Positions 16,363 through 24,206 of a stretch of DNA of 64,000 nt are shown piece by piece. A model generated the notes under the pieces. The model had not been told where the DNA came from, did no database searches, and saw only the letters and a program-made list of their open reading frames with translations. Source of the stretch: Planctomycetota bacterium (lineage in GTDB: Bacteria; Planctomycetota; Brocadiia; JAADGH01); the NCBI GenBank assembly GCA_013152475.1, contig JAADGH010000078.1, positions 1 through 64,000 on the forward strand. Reading direction: 5' to 3'. Each line of letters opens with the position of its first letter. The stretch's first letter is position 1. The position numbers and the translations under genes are program-made.

Positions 16363-17046
16363 ATGAATCGTAGGTCGGAAAAACACATGCCCTATTTCCA
16401 CGTGCTTGAGGCGCTGCAGAAGGCACAGGGATGTCCCCTTTGTCATCTCGAATACGAGGGCGTTCGCCGGTGTCTGGACGGTCTTCTCTACGAATCCGTC
16501 AACGATCCGGATGTCCGCGCCAAGCTTGTTCAGTCCAGGGGGTACTGTTGTCGCCATGCCCATCTCCTTCTTTCTCTCGAGAGTGGTCTGGGGACCGCCA
16601 TATTGTACCAAGACCAGGTGAAACTCTTCATGGAGTTCATCGCCGGGATGTCGCGCAACACGCACCGGTTTCATCGGCGCAAACCGAGCGATGGGTGGAA
16701 CGACCGCGCTCTGTGCCCTGCCTGCCGACTGCAGATGCAGGAGCGGGACCTATCCGTCTCGGTGCTCATGGAATGGCTGCACGACGAGGAGATGCGCCGC
16801 GCCTTTGAGGCGTCTGCGGTTCTTTGCGCCCCCCATTTCCTTATCCTGCTGGATGCCGTGCAGGCGCACGACCTGCGCGATTATGTGATTGCTACACAAC
16901 AAGAAAAACTGGCGGATCTCCTGTACGACCTTGGAGAGTTCTGCAGAAAGCATGACTATCGTTTTGCGCGCGAGCGTTTTGGAAAGGAACGCGATTCGTG
17001 GAGGCGAGCTGTCCTGGCGATGGTTGGCCGGGACGAGCTGTTTTGA
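16363..17046 (+). CDS. DUF6062-type Cys/His-rich protein
   Basis: A 227-residue protein with paired metal-binding motifs. The first half has CPLCHLE, then GYCCRHAHLL; the second half has CPACRLQ, then CAPHFL. The CPLCxLE ... RGYCxRH pattern is what I recall as the DUF6062 family; its biochemical role is unknown to me. The four Cys/His clusters suggest zinc or Fe-S binding. There are no membrane helices. The start at 16363 follows a gggag site. It is 177 bp downstream of the fluoride-controlled TPR gene on the same strand and could be co-transcribed with it, which would place it in the fluoride response. Confidence 0.65.
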   Translation: MNRRSEKHMPYFHVLEALQKAQGCPLCHLEYEGVRRCLDGLLYESVNDPDVRAKLVQSRGYCCRHAHLLLSLESGLGTAILYQDQVKLFMEFIAGMSRNTHRFHRRKPSDGWNDRALCPACRLQMQERDLSVSVLMEWLHDEEMRRAFEASAVLCAPHFLILLDAVQAHDLRDYVIATQQEKLADLLYDLGEFCRKHDYRFARERFGKERDSWRRAVLAMVGRDELF

Positions 17047-17093
17047 CATTGCACGACCTGGAGCTCCATCGTTTCCTCCGGGACGGCGCGGCA

Positions 17094-17906
17094 TCACTCC
17101 GCGACGCAGGTGAAGATGCGGTAGTGGAGCCAGGAGGAGAAGCCGTCCTCCATGTGATCGAAGACGCCGGGGAGCGCCCCGAAGCGGGACGTCACGTCAT
17201 CGCGTATGGCCGCCACGTCCGCATCGCTCAGGTGATAGCGGTCAGCCAGGTCCGCGGAGGTCAAGTGGATCGGCGGGGCGGTCTCGATCTTCGTGGCGGT
17301 CCATCCCTCCTCCTGGAGGATCACGGTCATCTCGTCGACCGTGGTATACCACTTGTCACTTTTCATCATTGCGTAGATGCGATCCAGGCACTCGGCGCCG
17401 CGCGGGTCCTCGAAGCAGGCGCTTTGATGCACGAAGGCCTCGCCGGGGTTCATCTGTTCCCTCAGATGCCGGAGCAGCGTGCGCGATCCCTCGTGGCCGA
17501 AGTAGTGGAGGAGAGACCGCAAGGTGAACATCAGCCGGTCGTCCTCGCGGGGGCAGAGGTTGGCCCGTGTCACATCGGCGACGGAATACGCCAGGTCCAT
17601 GATGTGCGGATCGCGATCCTGGGAAAGTTGTCGCAGCGAAATGTCCACGTCTTCCATCCGCACCCCGTTGCAGGGAGCCTGCGCGAGGACACGGTGGAGA
17701 ATTAACCCCGTCCCGCCGCCCAGGTCGGCGAGAACAGTGGGAGAGCAGTCCTTCATGGCCCGGCAGATGGCGTCGACCATGGGCTGCGCCACGGCCGGAT
17801 CGCCGAAGTAGCCATCGTGGACCGTGTTCCATCGCGAGCCTTGAACACCGGCCTCCCGTTCGACGGATTTCTCTTCGTTATTTATCTTCCCGGCTCCATC
17901 TGGCAT
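17094..17906 (-). CDS. class I SAM-dependent methyltransferase
   Basis: A 270-residue cytoplasmic protein with the Rossmann methyltransferase motif I LADLGGGTGLIL (residues about 60-71), acidic motif II (MEDVDISLRQL) and the post-I region NPGEAFVHQSACFE. No catalytic residue reveals the substrate; the fold is like small-molecule O- or C-methyltransferases. It is convergent with the DUF6062 gene (48 bp apart) and divergent from lexA. Confidence 0.75.
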   Translation of the reverse strand: MPDGAGKINNEEKSVEREAGVQGSRWNTVHDGYFGDPAVAQPMVDAICRAMKDCSPTVLADLGGGTGLILHRVLAQAPCNGVRMEDVDISLRQLSQDRDPHIMDLAYSVADVTRANLCPREDDRLMFTLRSLLHYFGHEGSRTLLRHLREQMNPGEAFVHQSACFEDPRGAECLDRIYAMMKSDKWYTTVDEMTVILQEEGWTATKIETAPPIHLTSADLADRYHLSDADVAAIRDDVTSRFGALPGVFDHMEDGFSSWLHYRIFTCVAE

Positions 17907-18107
17907 ACATGACCCTCCAAGTCAGCCGCACCAAGAGTAACGTACCCTGCTTGCCGGATCAATCAGAAAACCGGAGTCCGCTTCTCGATAGGCTTCTCCT
18001 TTCATCCATACCGCTCGCACGATCCGATACACGTGACGCCGCGCCACCTTCGCGCTGTGCCTCTCCCGGCGTAGGCGCGCATACCGGATATTTTTTTCAT
18101 TTTTTTC

Positions 18108-18136
18108 TTGACGTTAGGGAAATGTTAGGGTATCCT
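18108..18136 (+). promoter_or_regulatory. lexA promoter with direct-repeat operator candidate
   Basis: TTGACG (18108-18113), a 17-bp spacer and TATCCT (18131-18136). Inside the spacer are two copies of GTTAGGG (18113-18119, 18124-18130), i.e. GTTA-N7-GTTA. A direct repeat with exactly this spacing is known for LexA boxes of alphaproteobacteria (GTTC-N7-GTTC). LexA autoregulation at this site is therefore likely but inferred. Confidence 0.6.
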
Positions 18137-18183
18137 ATTTTACAGTAGCGGAGCAAAATTTGGCAAGTTGTAGGAGGTGAAGC

Positions 18184-18297
18184 ATGGCGTTTTGGGACCT
18201 GTTCATGGCGGTCTTTGTGGGTGGAAGCGGCGGCGCGGTGTTGGCCTATATCGTTCAAACCCCGCGCGAGAAGCGGATGGGCCTGTTCGGGATATAG
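18184..18297 (+). CDS. 37-residue hydrophobic leader protein of lexA
   Basis: A very short frame, MAFWDLFMAVFV... ending MGLFGI, with an excellent ribosome site (TAGGAGG, 7-8 bp spacing). Residues 1-25 are hydrophobic with a small-residue GGSGGA centre, so it could be a single-span membrane peptide or a translational leader. Its stop lies two bases before the lexA start, so lexA translation is probably coupled to it. I do not recognise a family. Its position suggests SOS control; a role as a damage-induced toxin-like peptide is only a speculation. Confidence 0.5.
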   Translation: MAFWDLFMAVFVGGSGGAVLAYIVQTPREKRMGLFGI

Positions 18298-18299
18298 GA

Positions 18300-18887
18300 A
18301 TGCACCTGACACCGAAACAACTCCAGATCGTGAATTTCGTCCGGTCCTATCGCGAGCAGTACGGCTACTCGCCGACGCTCGATGAGATCGGAAACTACCT
18401 CGGCGTGAGCAAGATCACCGTCTTCGAGCACATCGGCGCCCTGGAGAAAAAGGGGGCCGTCTCGCGAACCCCACACGAAGCGCGGTCCATCGAGGTGGTC
18501 GAGGCCGAGGTGGGCAGTCGGGAGTTTCCGCTGCTGGGCTACATCGCTGCGGGCCGGCCGATTGAGGCCGTCGAGACGCCCGATACCCTTGATCTTTCCG
18601 AGGCGCTTGTCGGCAGGAAGGACTGTTACATCCTGCAGGTCAAGGGCGATTCCATGATCGACGAGCAGATCCGCGACGGCGATTACGTGATTGTGGAAAA
18701 GCGAAACACCGCCCACAATGGCGAGACCGTGGTCGCCCTCATTGATGGCGAGGATGTCACGCTGAAGAAATTTTATAGGGAGAAAGATCGCATCCGCCTT
18801 CAGCCCGCCAACGAAACCATGGAGCCGATCTACGTCAAAAACGTGGAGATCCGCGGCGTGGTGGTGGGTGTGATGCGGAAATATTGA
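18300..18887 (+). CDS. lexA: LexA repressor
   Basis: A 195-residue SOS repressor and self-cleaving protease. The winged helix-turn-helix (residues 1-65) begins HLTPKQLQIVNFV and has the recognition segment GYSPTLDEIGNYLGVSK. The protease domain carries the Ala84-Gly85 scissile bond in YIAAGRP. The catalytic pair is Ser118 (KGDSMID) and Lys156 (VTLKKF). All elements are intact and the length is normal. The start at 18300 overlaps nothing but follows the leader peptide stop by two bases. A promoter with a GTTA-N7-GTTA repeat lies upstream, consistent with autoregulation. Confidence 0.96.
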   Translation: MHLTPKQLQIVNFVRSYREQYGYSPTLDEIGNYLGVSKITVFEHIGALEKKGAVSRTPHEARSIEVVEAEVGSREFPLLGYIAAGRPIEAVETPDTLDLSEALVGRKDCYILQVKGDSMIDEQIRDGDYVIVEKRNTAHNGETVVALIDGEDVTLKKFYREKDRIRLQPANETMEPIYVKNVEIRGVVVGVMRKY

Positions 18888-18903
18888 ACACTATATTTTG
18901 TAG

Positions 18904-18923
18904 TCGCAGGCCCCAGCCTGCGA
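18904..18923 (+). terminator. hairpin after lexA
   Basis: TCGCAGGC-CCCA-GCCTGCGA, a perfect 8-bp stem just downstream of the lexA stop, followed by TCTTTGG. The T-tract is weak, so it may be an intergenic hairpin rather than an efficient terminator. Confidence 0.4.
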
Positions 18924-18951
18924 TCTTTGGGACATAATTCGTGTGGGGTTT

Positions 18952-19358
18952 TCACCCCCACGCCACCACCCCGCCGGCGTCGAGCATTGCCCGCTTGCGC
19001 TCCGTACGGCTCAATCGCCTGCGCCAGAGCCTCGGGCGAATCCGATTCACCGCCTCCCTCGATGCGAACAGATGCGCTTGCGAAAACCGCCGCGTACGAT
19101 CCCCCGCCGCCGGGTCGGGAATCCGCTCAGCGCCCGGCGCGTCCATGAACTTTTATCATTGCGGCGAAGCTCGATGTCATCCAGGCATGTCCACCCGGTC
19201 AGGATGTTGTAGGCGATGTTCAGCACAGGGTCGGATTCGTGATAGGGCCGGCCTTGTTCGGGCCATGGTGTTCGTTCCAGTCGCTTCGCCAGATTTCGCT
19301 TGCGCTTTCGGAGGGTCCTGGCATCGTTTCTGTTCAATGGAGGGATGTCAAATGTCAC
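18952..19358 (-). pseudogene. IS1380-family transposase remnant
   Basis: Two minus-strand frames join into the N-terminal part of an IS1380 (DDE group 1) transposase. The first, from about 19358, reads LPYHES-like RPYHESDPVLNIAYNILTGW and CLDDIELRRNDK. After a one-base shift near 19146 the second reads GAERIPDP, TRRFSQAHLF and REAVNRIRPRLW, ending AMLDAGGVVAWG at a stop. The order and wording of these motifs follow intact IS1380 transposases closely. The catalytic DDE core is missing and further substitutions are present, so it is long dead. No terminal inverted repeats could be identified. It marks 18.9-19.5 kb as a former insertion site. Confidence 0.65.
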
Positions 19359-19582
19359 GCGAATGCGGAAATTTAGGATGGAGAACCGTGAACGCTGAAT
19401 CTTGAACCCTGAACCAACAGATGTCTCGTGCGAAGGCCCGTGGGGGCGCATTTCCGTGGTTCACTGAACGTATCTCATAAAAGTGCAATACTTTACGCCT
19501 CGTATTTTTACAGCGTGTCGTAACATATGATCTGATAATAAGTTAGGATTATTTTTCGCGCTTTCGAAAGGTTCTGAATCGT

Positions 19583-19602
19583 TGTGGATAGATTGTGGAT
19601 AA
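19583..19602 (+). other. two DnaA-box-like repeats
   Basis: TGTGGATAG (19583-19591) and TGTGGATAA (19594-19602) lie 11 bp apart in the same orientation. The second is a perfect DnaA box (complement TTATCCACA) and the first has one mismatch. An AT-rich stretch precedes them (19530-19560). They lie just ahead of the GemA-like gene. They could regulate it or be part of an old replication site. Confidence 0.35.
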
Positions 19603-19648
19603 AAATGTCGGACCTGCGGGATATACTGAAGTGAAGGAGGCGCGGAAA

Positions 19649-20086
19649 ATGAAGTGGAGTATCGGACAACAACGCAAATACCGGGCGCAGGTCCGCGAGC
19701 TGGGCCTCGATGATGAGGCGCGACGGGCGCTCCTGTCGGCCCTGACGGGCAAGTGCTCGACGACGGAGCTGGACAGCCGGGAGATGGCTGATGTGATCCG
19801 CGAGCAGGCCCGCCGTTTGGGCCATAGGGCCACGCAGGACGACATGATCCACGGACTGGAGAGGGCGCTGGGCTGGTACGGCCAGCCGGCCCGCCTGAAG
19901 GGCTTCATCCGCCGCCAGACCCATGGGCGGAAGCATGAGTTGTCGGCGCTGACCCCGCGCGAGAAGAGCGCATTGATCGAGGCGCTGAAGGGCGTGCGGG
20001 AGCACCGCCGCCAGGGGGTGAAGCGGGACCGGCGGCAGAGGCAACTGAGCCTTATTCCCGGCCCACCGGCTTCATTCAAAAGATGA
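19649..20086 (+). CDS. GemA-like (Mu gp16) phage-derived protein
   Basis: A 145-residue basic protein. The first 60 residues (QQRKYRAQVRELGLDDEARR, then LLSALTGKCSTTELDSREM) follow the pattern of the Mu GemA/gp16 regulatory family, in which a helix ending LGLDD is followed by TGK-S-ELT-E. The C-terminal half is Arg/Lys-rich (LTPREKSALIEALKG; VREHRRQGVKRDRRQ), suggesting nucleic-acid contact. The start at 19649 is fixed by AAGGAGG eight bases upstream. No other Mu-like genes are nearby, so it is an isolated relic or domesticated copy, beside a dead transposase. Confidence 0.5.
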   Translation: MKWSIGQQRKYRAQVRELGLDDEARRALLSALTGKCSTTELDSREMADVIREQARRLGHRATQDDMIHGLERALGWYGQPARLKGFIRRQTHGRKHELSALTPREKSALIEALKGVREHRRQGVKRDRRQRQLSLIPGPPASFKR

Positions 20087-20135
20087 GTTTGTCGAAGCGC
20101 TCGCGGGTGGGGTAGGACTCTTGGTCGTAGAGGGG

Positions 20136-20726
20136 CTACCCAGCCGGCGCTTCCTGTTCGTTCGGCTTGGCTGGCTTGCTTTCTTCCGGGAGGGCGAGGA
20201 CCGATTCGGTAAGTGGGTCGTGTCGCTCGGCGAAATTGAAGTCGTATCGCTTCATCTCTTCGATGGTCTGCCCCCTGGACCACCCGCACCTTCGCCTTCG
20301 GTAGAGCGCGACCATTGCGCCCGTGCGGGTCTGCCCTTCGGAGCAGTGGACGAGAATGGGGTAGTTATCGGGATTGTCAATAAGGTTCAGGAATGCCTTG
20401 GCGTATTTTTCGCTGAGCGGCTCCGTATGGCTCATGGGGAGGGTTGCCAGGCGCAGCCCGCGCTTCTTGATGTATTCTTCCTCGCGATTGGAGCGGAGGT
20501 TGACGACCGTCTTGATACCATACCGATCCACGATCTCGTCGAACTGCGCTTCCGTGGGCTGGCCGGAGCGGTAGAGCACGCCCTCCTTAACGACGCCGAA
20601 CTGACGAAGGCGAGTCTGCCTGTATGCTCTCCATCCGCCAAACGCGATGCCTGCAAGACACAGCGCCGCAATGCCATACACCTTGCGGCGCGTTCCCGAC
20701 CGGCTCTTCTCCACTGCGGAACACAT
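20136..20726 (-). CDS. membrane-anchored cysteine phosphatase (dual-specificity/Siw14-like)
   Basis: A 196-residue protein with one N-terminal membrane span (VYGIAALCLAGIAFGGW, about residues 17-33). The phosphatase fold follows with VLYRSGQPTEAQFDEI, IKTVVNLRS and the P-loop HCSEGQTRTG (Cys128, Arg134; C-x5-R). Such enzymes dephosphorylate Tyr, Ser/Thr, inositol phosphates or lipids; the substrate is unknown. Topology is probably periplasmic. The internal start at 20726 avoids a low-complexity Arg-rich extension. It follows the zinc-ribbon TPR gene on the same strand by 80 bp. Confidence 0.8.
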   Translation of the reverse strand: MCSAVEKSRSGTRRKVYGIAALCLAGIAFGGWRAYRQTRLRQFGVVKEGVLYRSGQPTEAQFDEIVDRYGIKTVVNLRSNREEEYIKKRGLRLATLPMSHTEPLSEKYAKAFLNLIDNPDNYPILVHCSEGQTRTGAMVALYRRRRCGWSRGQTIEEMKRYDFNFAERHDPLTESVLALPEESKPAKPNEQEAPAG

Positions 20727-20805
20727 CAGTATCTTGTCCTTCTCAGGAATGCGTGCGTTGCCGGAGGGTCTGTTGGGCGGACTTCTCCACCCGGCCTGCG
20801 GTTTC

Positions 20806-21486
20806 TCACTCCGACACCGGCCCCACGTCGGACGCGTCCTTCTTCGGTGCGTTCGGGTCCACCGCGACGCCAAAGGTGGGATCGATCTGTCGCATGATGT
20901 CGTCGTGCAGCATTTGGGCAAGCTTCTCGTCTTCCTTCTTCAACGCGGCGCAGATTTTCTTTGCCTTCTTGATATTATCCTGGCGCAGGTACAGCACACC
21001 CATTCGCTCCAGGGCCTTGGGATAGCCGGGTTTCACCTCGCGCGCCTTCTCAAACTTCTTCTGGGCCTCCTCAAAATCTCCCTTTTCGAGCGCCATATTT
21101 CCGAGGCCGATGTAAGCGTCGGCATAGTTCGGGTCCTTCTCCACGACCTTTTTCAGTAGCGCTTCGGCCTCGAAGAACTGGCGCTTTTGGATATGCCACA
21201 TGGCTTTTTTATAGATGGCGTCCGCCGCCCCCGTTTTCTTGGAGTAGTAGACGATCCCGCCGACGGCAAGCAGGAGAAACACGACGCTGCCCATGATCAG
21301 CGGCGCCACGCTGACCTTCGGCCCGCGGTACTTCCACCGCCGCGTTTCCTCCTCGACCATCGCCTGCTCCCCCGGTTTGGGGACGGTCAACATCGCGCCG
21401 CAGCCGGGGCACTTGCCCTTCTGACCGGCCATGGTATCGGGGACGTTCAACACCTTGCCGCAAGAACACTCAATTCGTATCGGCAT
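20806..21486 (-). CDS. zinc-ribbon, single-span membrane TPR protein
   Basis: A 226-residue protein. An N-terminal zinc ribbon (CSCGKVLNV ... CPGCGAML) is followed by one membrane helix (VAPLIMGSVVFLLLAVGGIV, residues about 60-80). About three TPR repeats follow (AEALLKKVVEKDPNYADAYI, LGNMALEKGDFEEAQKKFEK, LERMGVLYLRQDNIKKA). The zinc ribbon resembles the prokaryotic MJ0042-type motif often found before kinase or TPR domains in Planctomycetota. Probable scaffold; function unknown. Confidence 0.7.
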   Translation of the reverse strand: MPIRIECSCGKVLNVPDTMAGQKGKCPGCGAMLTVPKPGEQAMVEEETRRWKYRGPKVSVAPLIMGSVVFLLLAVGGIVYYSKKTGAADAIYKKAMWHIQKRQFFEAEALLKKVVEKDPNYADAYIGLGNMALEKGDFEEAQKKFEKAREVKPGYPKALERMGVLYLRQDNIKKAKKICAALKKEDEKLAQMLHDDIMRQIDPTFGVAVDPNAPKKDASDVGPVSE

Positions 21487-21568
21487 GGCAGTCGCTCCTC
21501 AGAACCATATTCCCTAACGCGGTCTCGACCCGCAACCGCGGGCGCACACTGCCCGCTTCACGGGATGT

Positions 21569-21588
21569 AACCATTTAGCCAAATGGTT
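21569..21588. repeat. palindrome AACCATTTAGCCAAATGGTT
   Basis: A near-perfect 20-bp palindrome (AACCATTT/AAATGGTT). Its first 14 bases, AACCATTTAGCCAA, are identical to the end of the element at 12189-12316. It could be a solo terminus of the same family. It lies 83 bp upstream of the zinc-ribbon TPR gene. Confidence 0.5.
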
Positions 21589-21846
21589 GCTACGGAATTA
21601 CCCGTGAAAACCCCACTCCTATTTTCGCACAAAGGCCGATGCCAAATCAACCGAATAATCAACTGAGGAGTTTCCCCATGGTTCATGGGGGGGAGTTCGA
21701 AGGGGAGGCGGTGTTGGACGGGTTAGGTCTGCTTCAGCCAGATCAAGACGTGCACCCCCTTTATCCAGGCGAGTATTACCTCTCGGGCGGCGACAGCTAC
21801 GGCCAGCCTTGCGCCCGCCTGACCAATGGCGCCGTGTTTGCTCACC

Positions 21847-21957
21847 GATGTCGATCAAGGAGACCAGGCTGATCCCGTCCGGCGGTGGCTGGTTGTCAAT
21901 CTGCACACCGGCGATTTCGAGATGCCTGGGATAGATGCCGGAGGGTGTCCATCGACC
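21847..21957 (-). pseudogene. decayed sulfatase C-terminal fragment
   Basis: On the minus strand this 110-bp stretch reads SGIYPRHLEIAGVQIDNQ then PPPDGISLVSLID. That is the wording of the late region of planctomycete sulfatases (YPTLVELAGV..DNQP.DGISL..LI.G). No start, no catalytic motif and no continuation in frame are seen. It begins directly beyond the HEAT-protein stop. The rest of 21590-21850 holds no recognisable gene. Confidence 0.4.
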
Positions 21958-24185
21958 TACCTCCTGCGGGCCTTGGTCTGCGCTTGCTTCAGCAGCACGT
22001 CGATCCGCTTTTTCAGATGGGCGTTTGCCGTGGTCTGCGCCGCCTTTTTCAGGGGGGCCAGCACCGTGGCGGCGTTCTTGCTCAGGGCCCTCCGGCCGTG
22101 CGTCAGTTTCTGCGCTATGGACAGGATCGCCGCGCACGCCTCCTCCTTCGTGGCCGAATTGTCCAGGTACGGCATGACGATAGCAAAGGCATCGGGGCTG
22201 GCGATGCCGCCCAGCGCGCCGAGGAGGAGCTTCTTCTCCTCGTCACGTTGGACCAGCGTTTCGGCCTGCTTGCAGAGGGTCAGCCGACGATCCCGGAGCA
22301 GGCGGCTGTTGCCCGCCAGACCGATGTAGCTGCGCAGGCAGAGTAGTTTGTCCTTTGCGTCGGCCGAGTTCTTGGCCAAATCGAGCAGCACGGGCGCCGC
22401 GTCGGCGGTCTGCCACTTGCCCAGGGCGCGGATGGCGGTCGCATGGACGCCTGCATTCGGATCATCGATGGCCCCCCGCACCGCCTGCAGGGCCGACGGA
22501 CCGCCGACGGCCGTCAAGACGTGCAGGAGGGCGATCTTCTGCTCCGGCGCGGCCTTCGCCATGCGCTCGATAACCTGCTGAGCGCACCGGCCGGGGTTCT
22601 CATCCCGTGCGGCAACCGCGCTCAGGGCGCTCTCGGCCGCACTCATGTCCTTCCGGTCCTTGGCGCTCATCAGACAATCGAGCAATGGCGCGATCTCGGC
22701 CGAACCGCCAAGTTGCTCCAGCGTTTTCAGGGCCGCGAGGCGGACCTCCTGGTTCGGATCGGCGGCGGCCTTCAGCAGCTTGGGGATGACAGGCTTCATC
22801 CGGCGACTTGCGACCAGCCCGATGGCGATGATACGTCGGCCGGTGTCCGCGCCGTCGAGCATGGCGACGATAGCGTCATCGGTTTTTTTGCCGGGCAATG
22901 TCGCCAGGCTGCCCTGTGCAGCGCGAACGATGTCGGCGTCCGGATCGCCCGTCAGCGCAATGAGGGGCTGCACCGCACCGGCATTGCCCATCTCGGGCAG
23001 CAGGCCGATGGCGGTGAGCCGAACGTCTTTTTCGCCGCTCTTGGCCGAAGCAAGGAAGGCGGGCAGGGCCGTCTGGTCGCCGCGCTTGCTCAAGGCCCGG
23101 AGGAGCATCATCTGCCTGTCCGCCGGCAGCTTGCCCAGCTCCGCCGTCAGGGCCTGGGTGACGTCCTTGCCGGGGAGTTCGAGAGCGACCCGGAGGCCGA
23201 TGTCGAAGCACGTTGGATCGGCGCTGCGGAGTTGCTCTACCAGCAACGCCGCACCGTTGGGACCGCGGGCGAGAATCGCGCCGCGCACTGCGGCAGCACG
23301 GATGGGCTTGGGCGCTTCCGAGGCCCGCACCTTGTCGTAGATCGCCTGGGCGTCTTTCGCCTTGCCCTGCGAGCGGAGGGCATCGGCGCAGCGCAGCAGG
23401 CCATCGTAGAGAGCTGGCTGCGTTGCCTTCGGGGCGCCGTCCACGGCCTGCTTCAGGGCCGTGGCGGCATCCGGTGTCGCGATTCGTCCCAGGGCGCCTG
23501 CGGCGGCCGATGCGACCTGAGCATCGGAGTCGCGCAGGAGCTGGGTTAGCGCCTCGACGGCCTTGGCATCGCGCCGGACGCCAATCGAATTGATCACACC
23601 GACGAGCAGGTTGCCCTTGACCTGCCCCAGGGCATTGCGAAAGGCATCGTCCACGGCGGGATCGGGGTTCGTCTGCAGGGCGTAGCGGGCCATGTGCGAG
23701 AGCTTCTCATCGGTCAGGAGACCCGCTATCACGGGGATGGCCTCCTTGTTGCCTGTTATCGCGAGCTGGCGGAGGGCATCGGACTTCTTCTCCAGGGGCG
23801 CATCCGACTGCAGGATGGGGATGAGCTTGGCCGCCGACTGCCACGGGGGAATAGGAGGGATCTCCAGATGTCCGCCCTCTCTCACGACGATGACCTGCGG
23901 CTTGCCGTCCACGGCGTATTCCACACGCAGCCGCTTGACGCGCCCAGGGGTGGGGTCGCCTCCGAGGTCTTTGTTGGTCACTCTAATGGACAGCGTGCCA
24001 TCCTTGACCATGGCCTTGACCTTCTCGGTCACATCGGCTTTTCCCGATCCGTCAACGGCCTCATAGACGGCGGATCGAATTTCGAACCCCGTTGCGGACG
24101 CTTTGGCGTCCTGGCCGATGCACGGTAACGCTGCGGCGAGTGCCAGGACGGCCGTGATTGCGAGAATGTGTCTTGACTTATGCAC
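21957..24185 (-). CDS. exported HEAT-repeat protein
   Basis: A 742-residue protein with a signal peptide (residues 1-24, ILAITAVLALAAALPCIG). A beta-rich region about residues 30-125 follows (FEIRSAVYEAVDGSGKADV; IRVTNKDLGGD). From about residue 130 to the end there are some fourteen HEAT/PBS-lyase-type repeats, e.g. KEAIPVIAGLLTDEKLSHMARYA and VQPLIALTGDPDADIVRAA. The C-terminus is basic (KKRIDVLLKQAQTKARRR). HEAT arrays bind proteins; this one would act in the periplasm. The next gene upstream on the same strand is a Gfo/Idh/MocA protein 21 bp away, so the two form an operon. Confidence 0.75.
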   Translation of the reverse strand: MHKSRHILAITAVLALAAALPCIGQDAKASATGFEIRSAVYEAVDGSGKADVTEKVKAMVKDGTLSIRVTNKDLGGDPTPGRVKRLRVEYAVDGKPQVIVVREGGHLEIPPIPPWQSAAKLIPILQSDAPLEKKSDALRQLAITGNKEAIPVIAGLLTDEKLSHMARYALQTNPDPAVDDAFRNALGQVKGNLLVGVINSIGVRRDAKAVEALTQLLRDSDAQVASAAAGALGRIATPDAATALKQAVDGAPKATQPALYDGLLRCADALRSQGKAKDAQAIYDKVRASEAPKPIRAAAVRGAILARGPNGAALLVEQLRSADPTCFDIGLRVALELPGKDVTQALTAELGKLPADRQMMLLRALSKRGDQTALPAFLASAKSGEKDVRLTAIGLLPEMGNAGAVQPLIALTGDPDADIVRAAQGSLATLPGKKTDDAIVAMLDGADTGRRIIAIGLVASRRMKPVIPKLLKAAADPNQEVRLAALKTLEQLGGSAEIAPLLDCLMSAKDRKDMSAAESALSAVAARDENPGRCAQQVIERMAKAAPEQKIALLHVLTAVGGPSALQAVRGAIDDPNAGVHATAIRALGKWQTADAAPVLLDLAKNSADAKDKLLCLRSYIGLAGNSRLLRDRRLTLCKQAETLVQRDEEKKLLLGALGGIASPDAFAIVMPYLDNSATKEEACAAILSIAQKLTHGRRALSKNAATVLAPLKKAAQTTANAHLKKRIDVLLKQAQTKARRR

Positions 24186-24206
24186 GGCGTTTCCTCCTTC
24201 TGAGTC

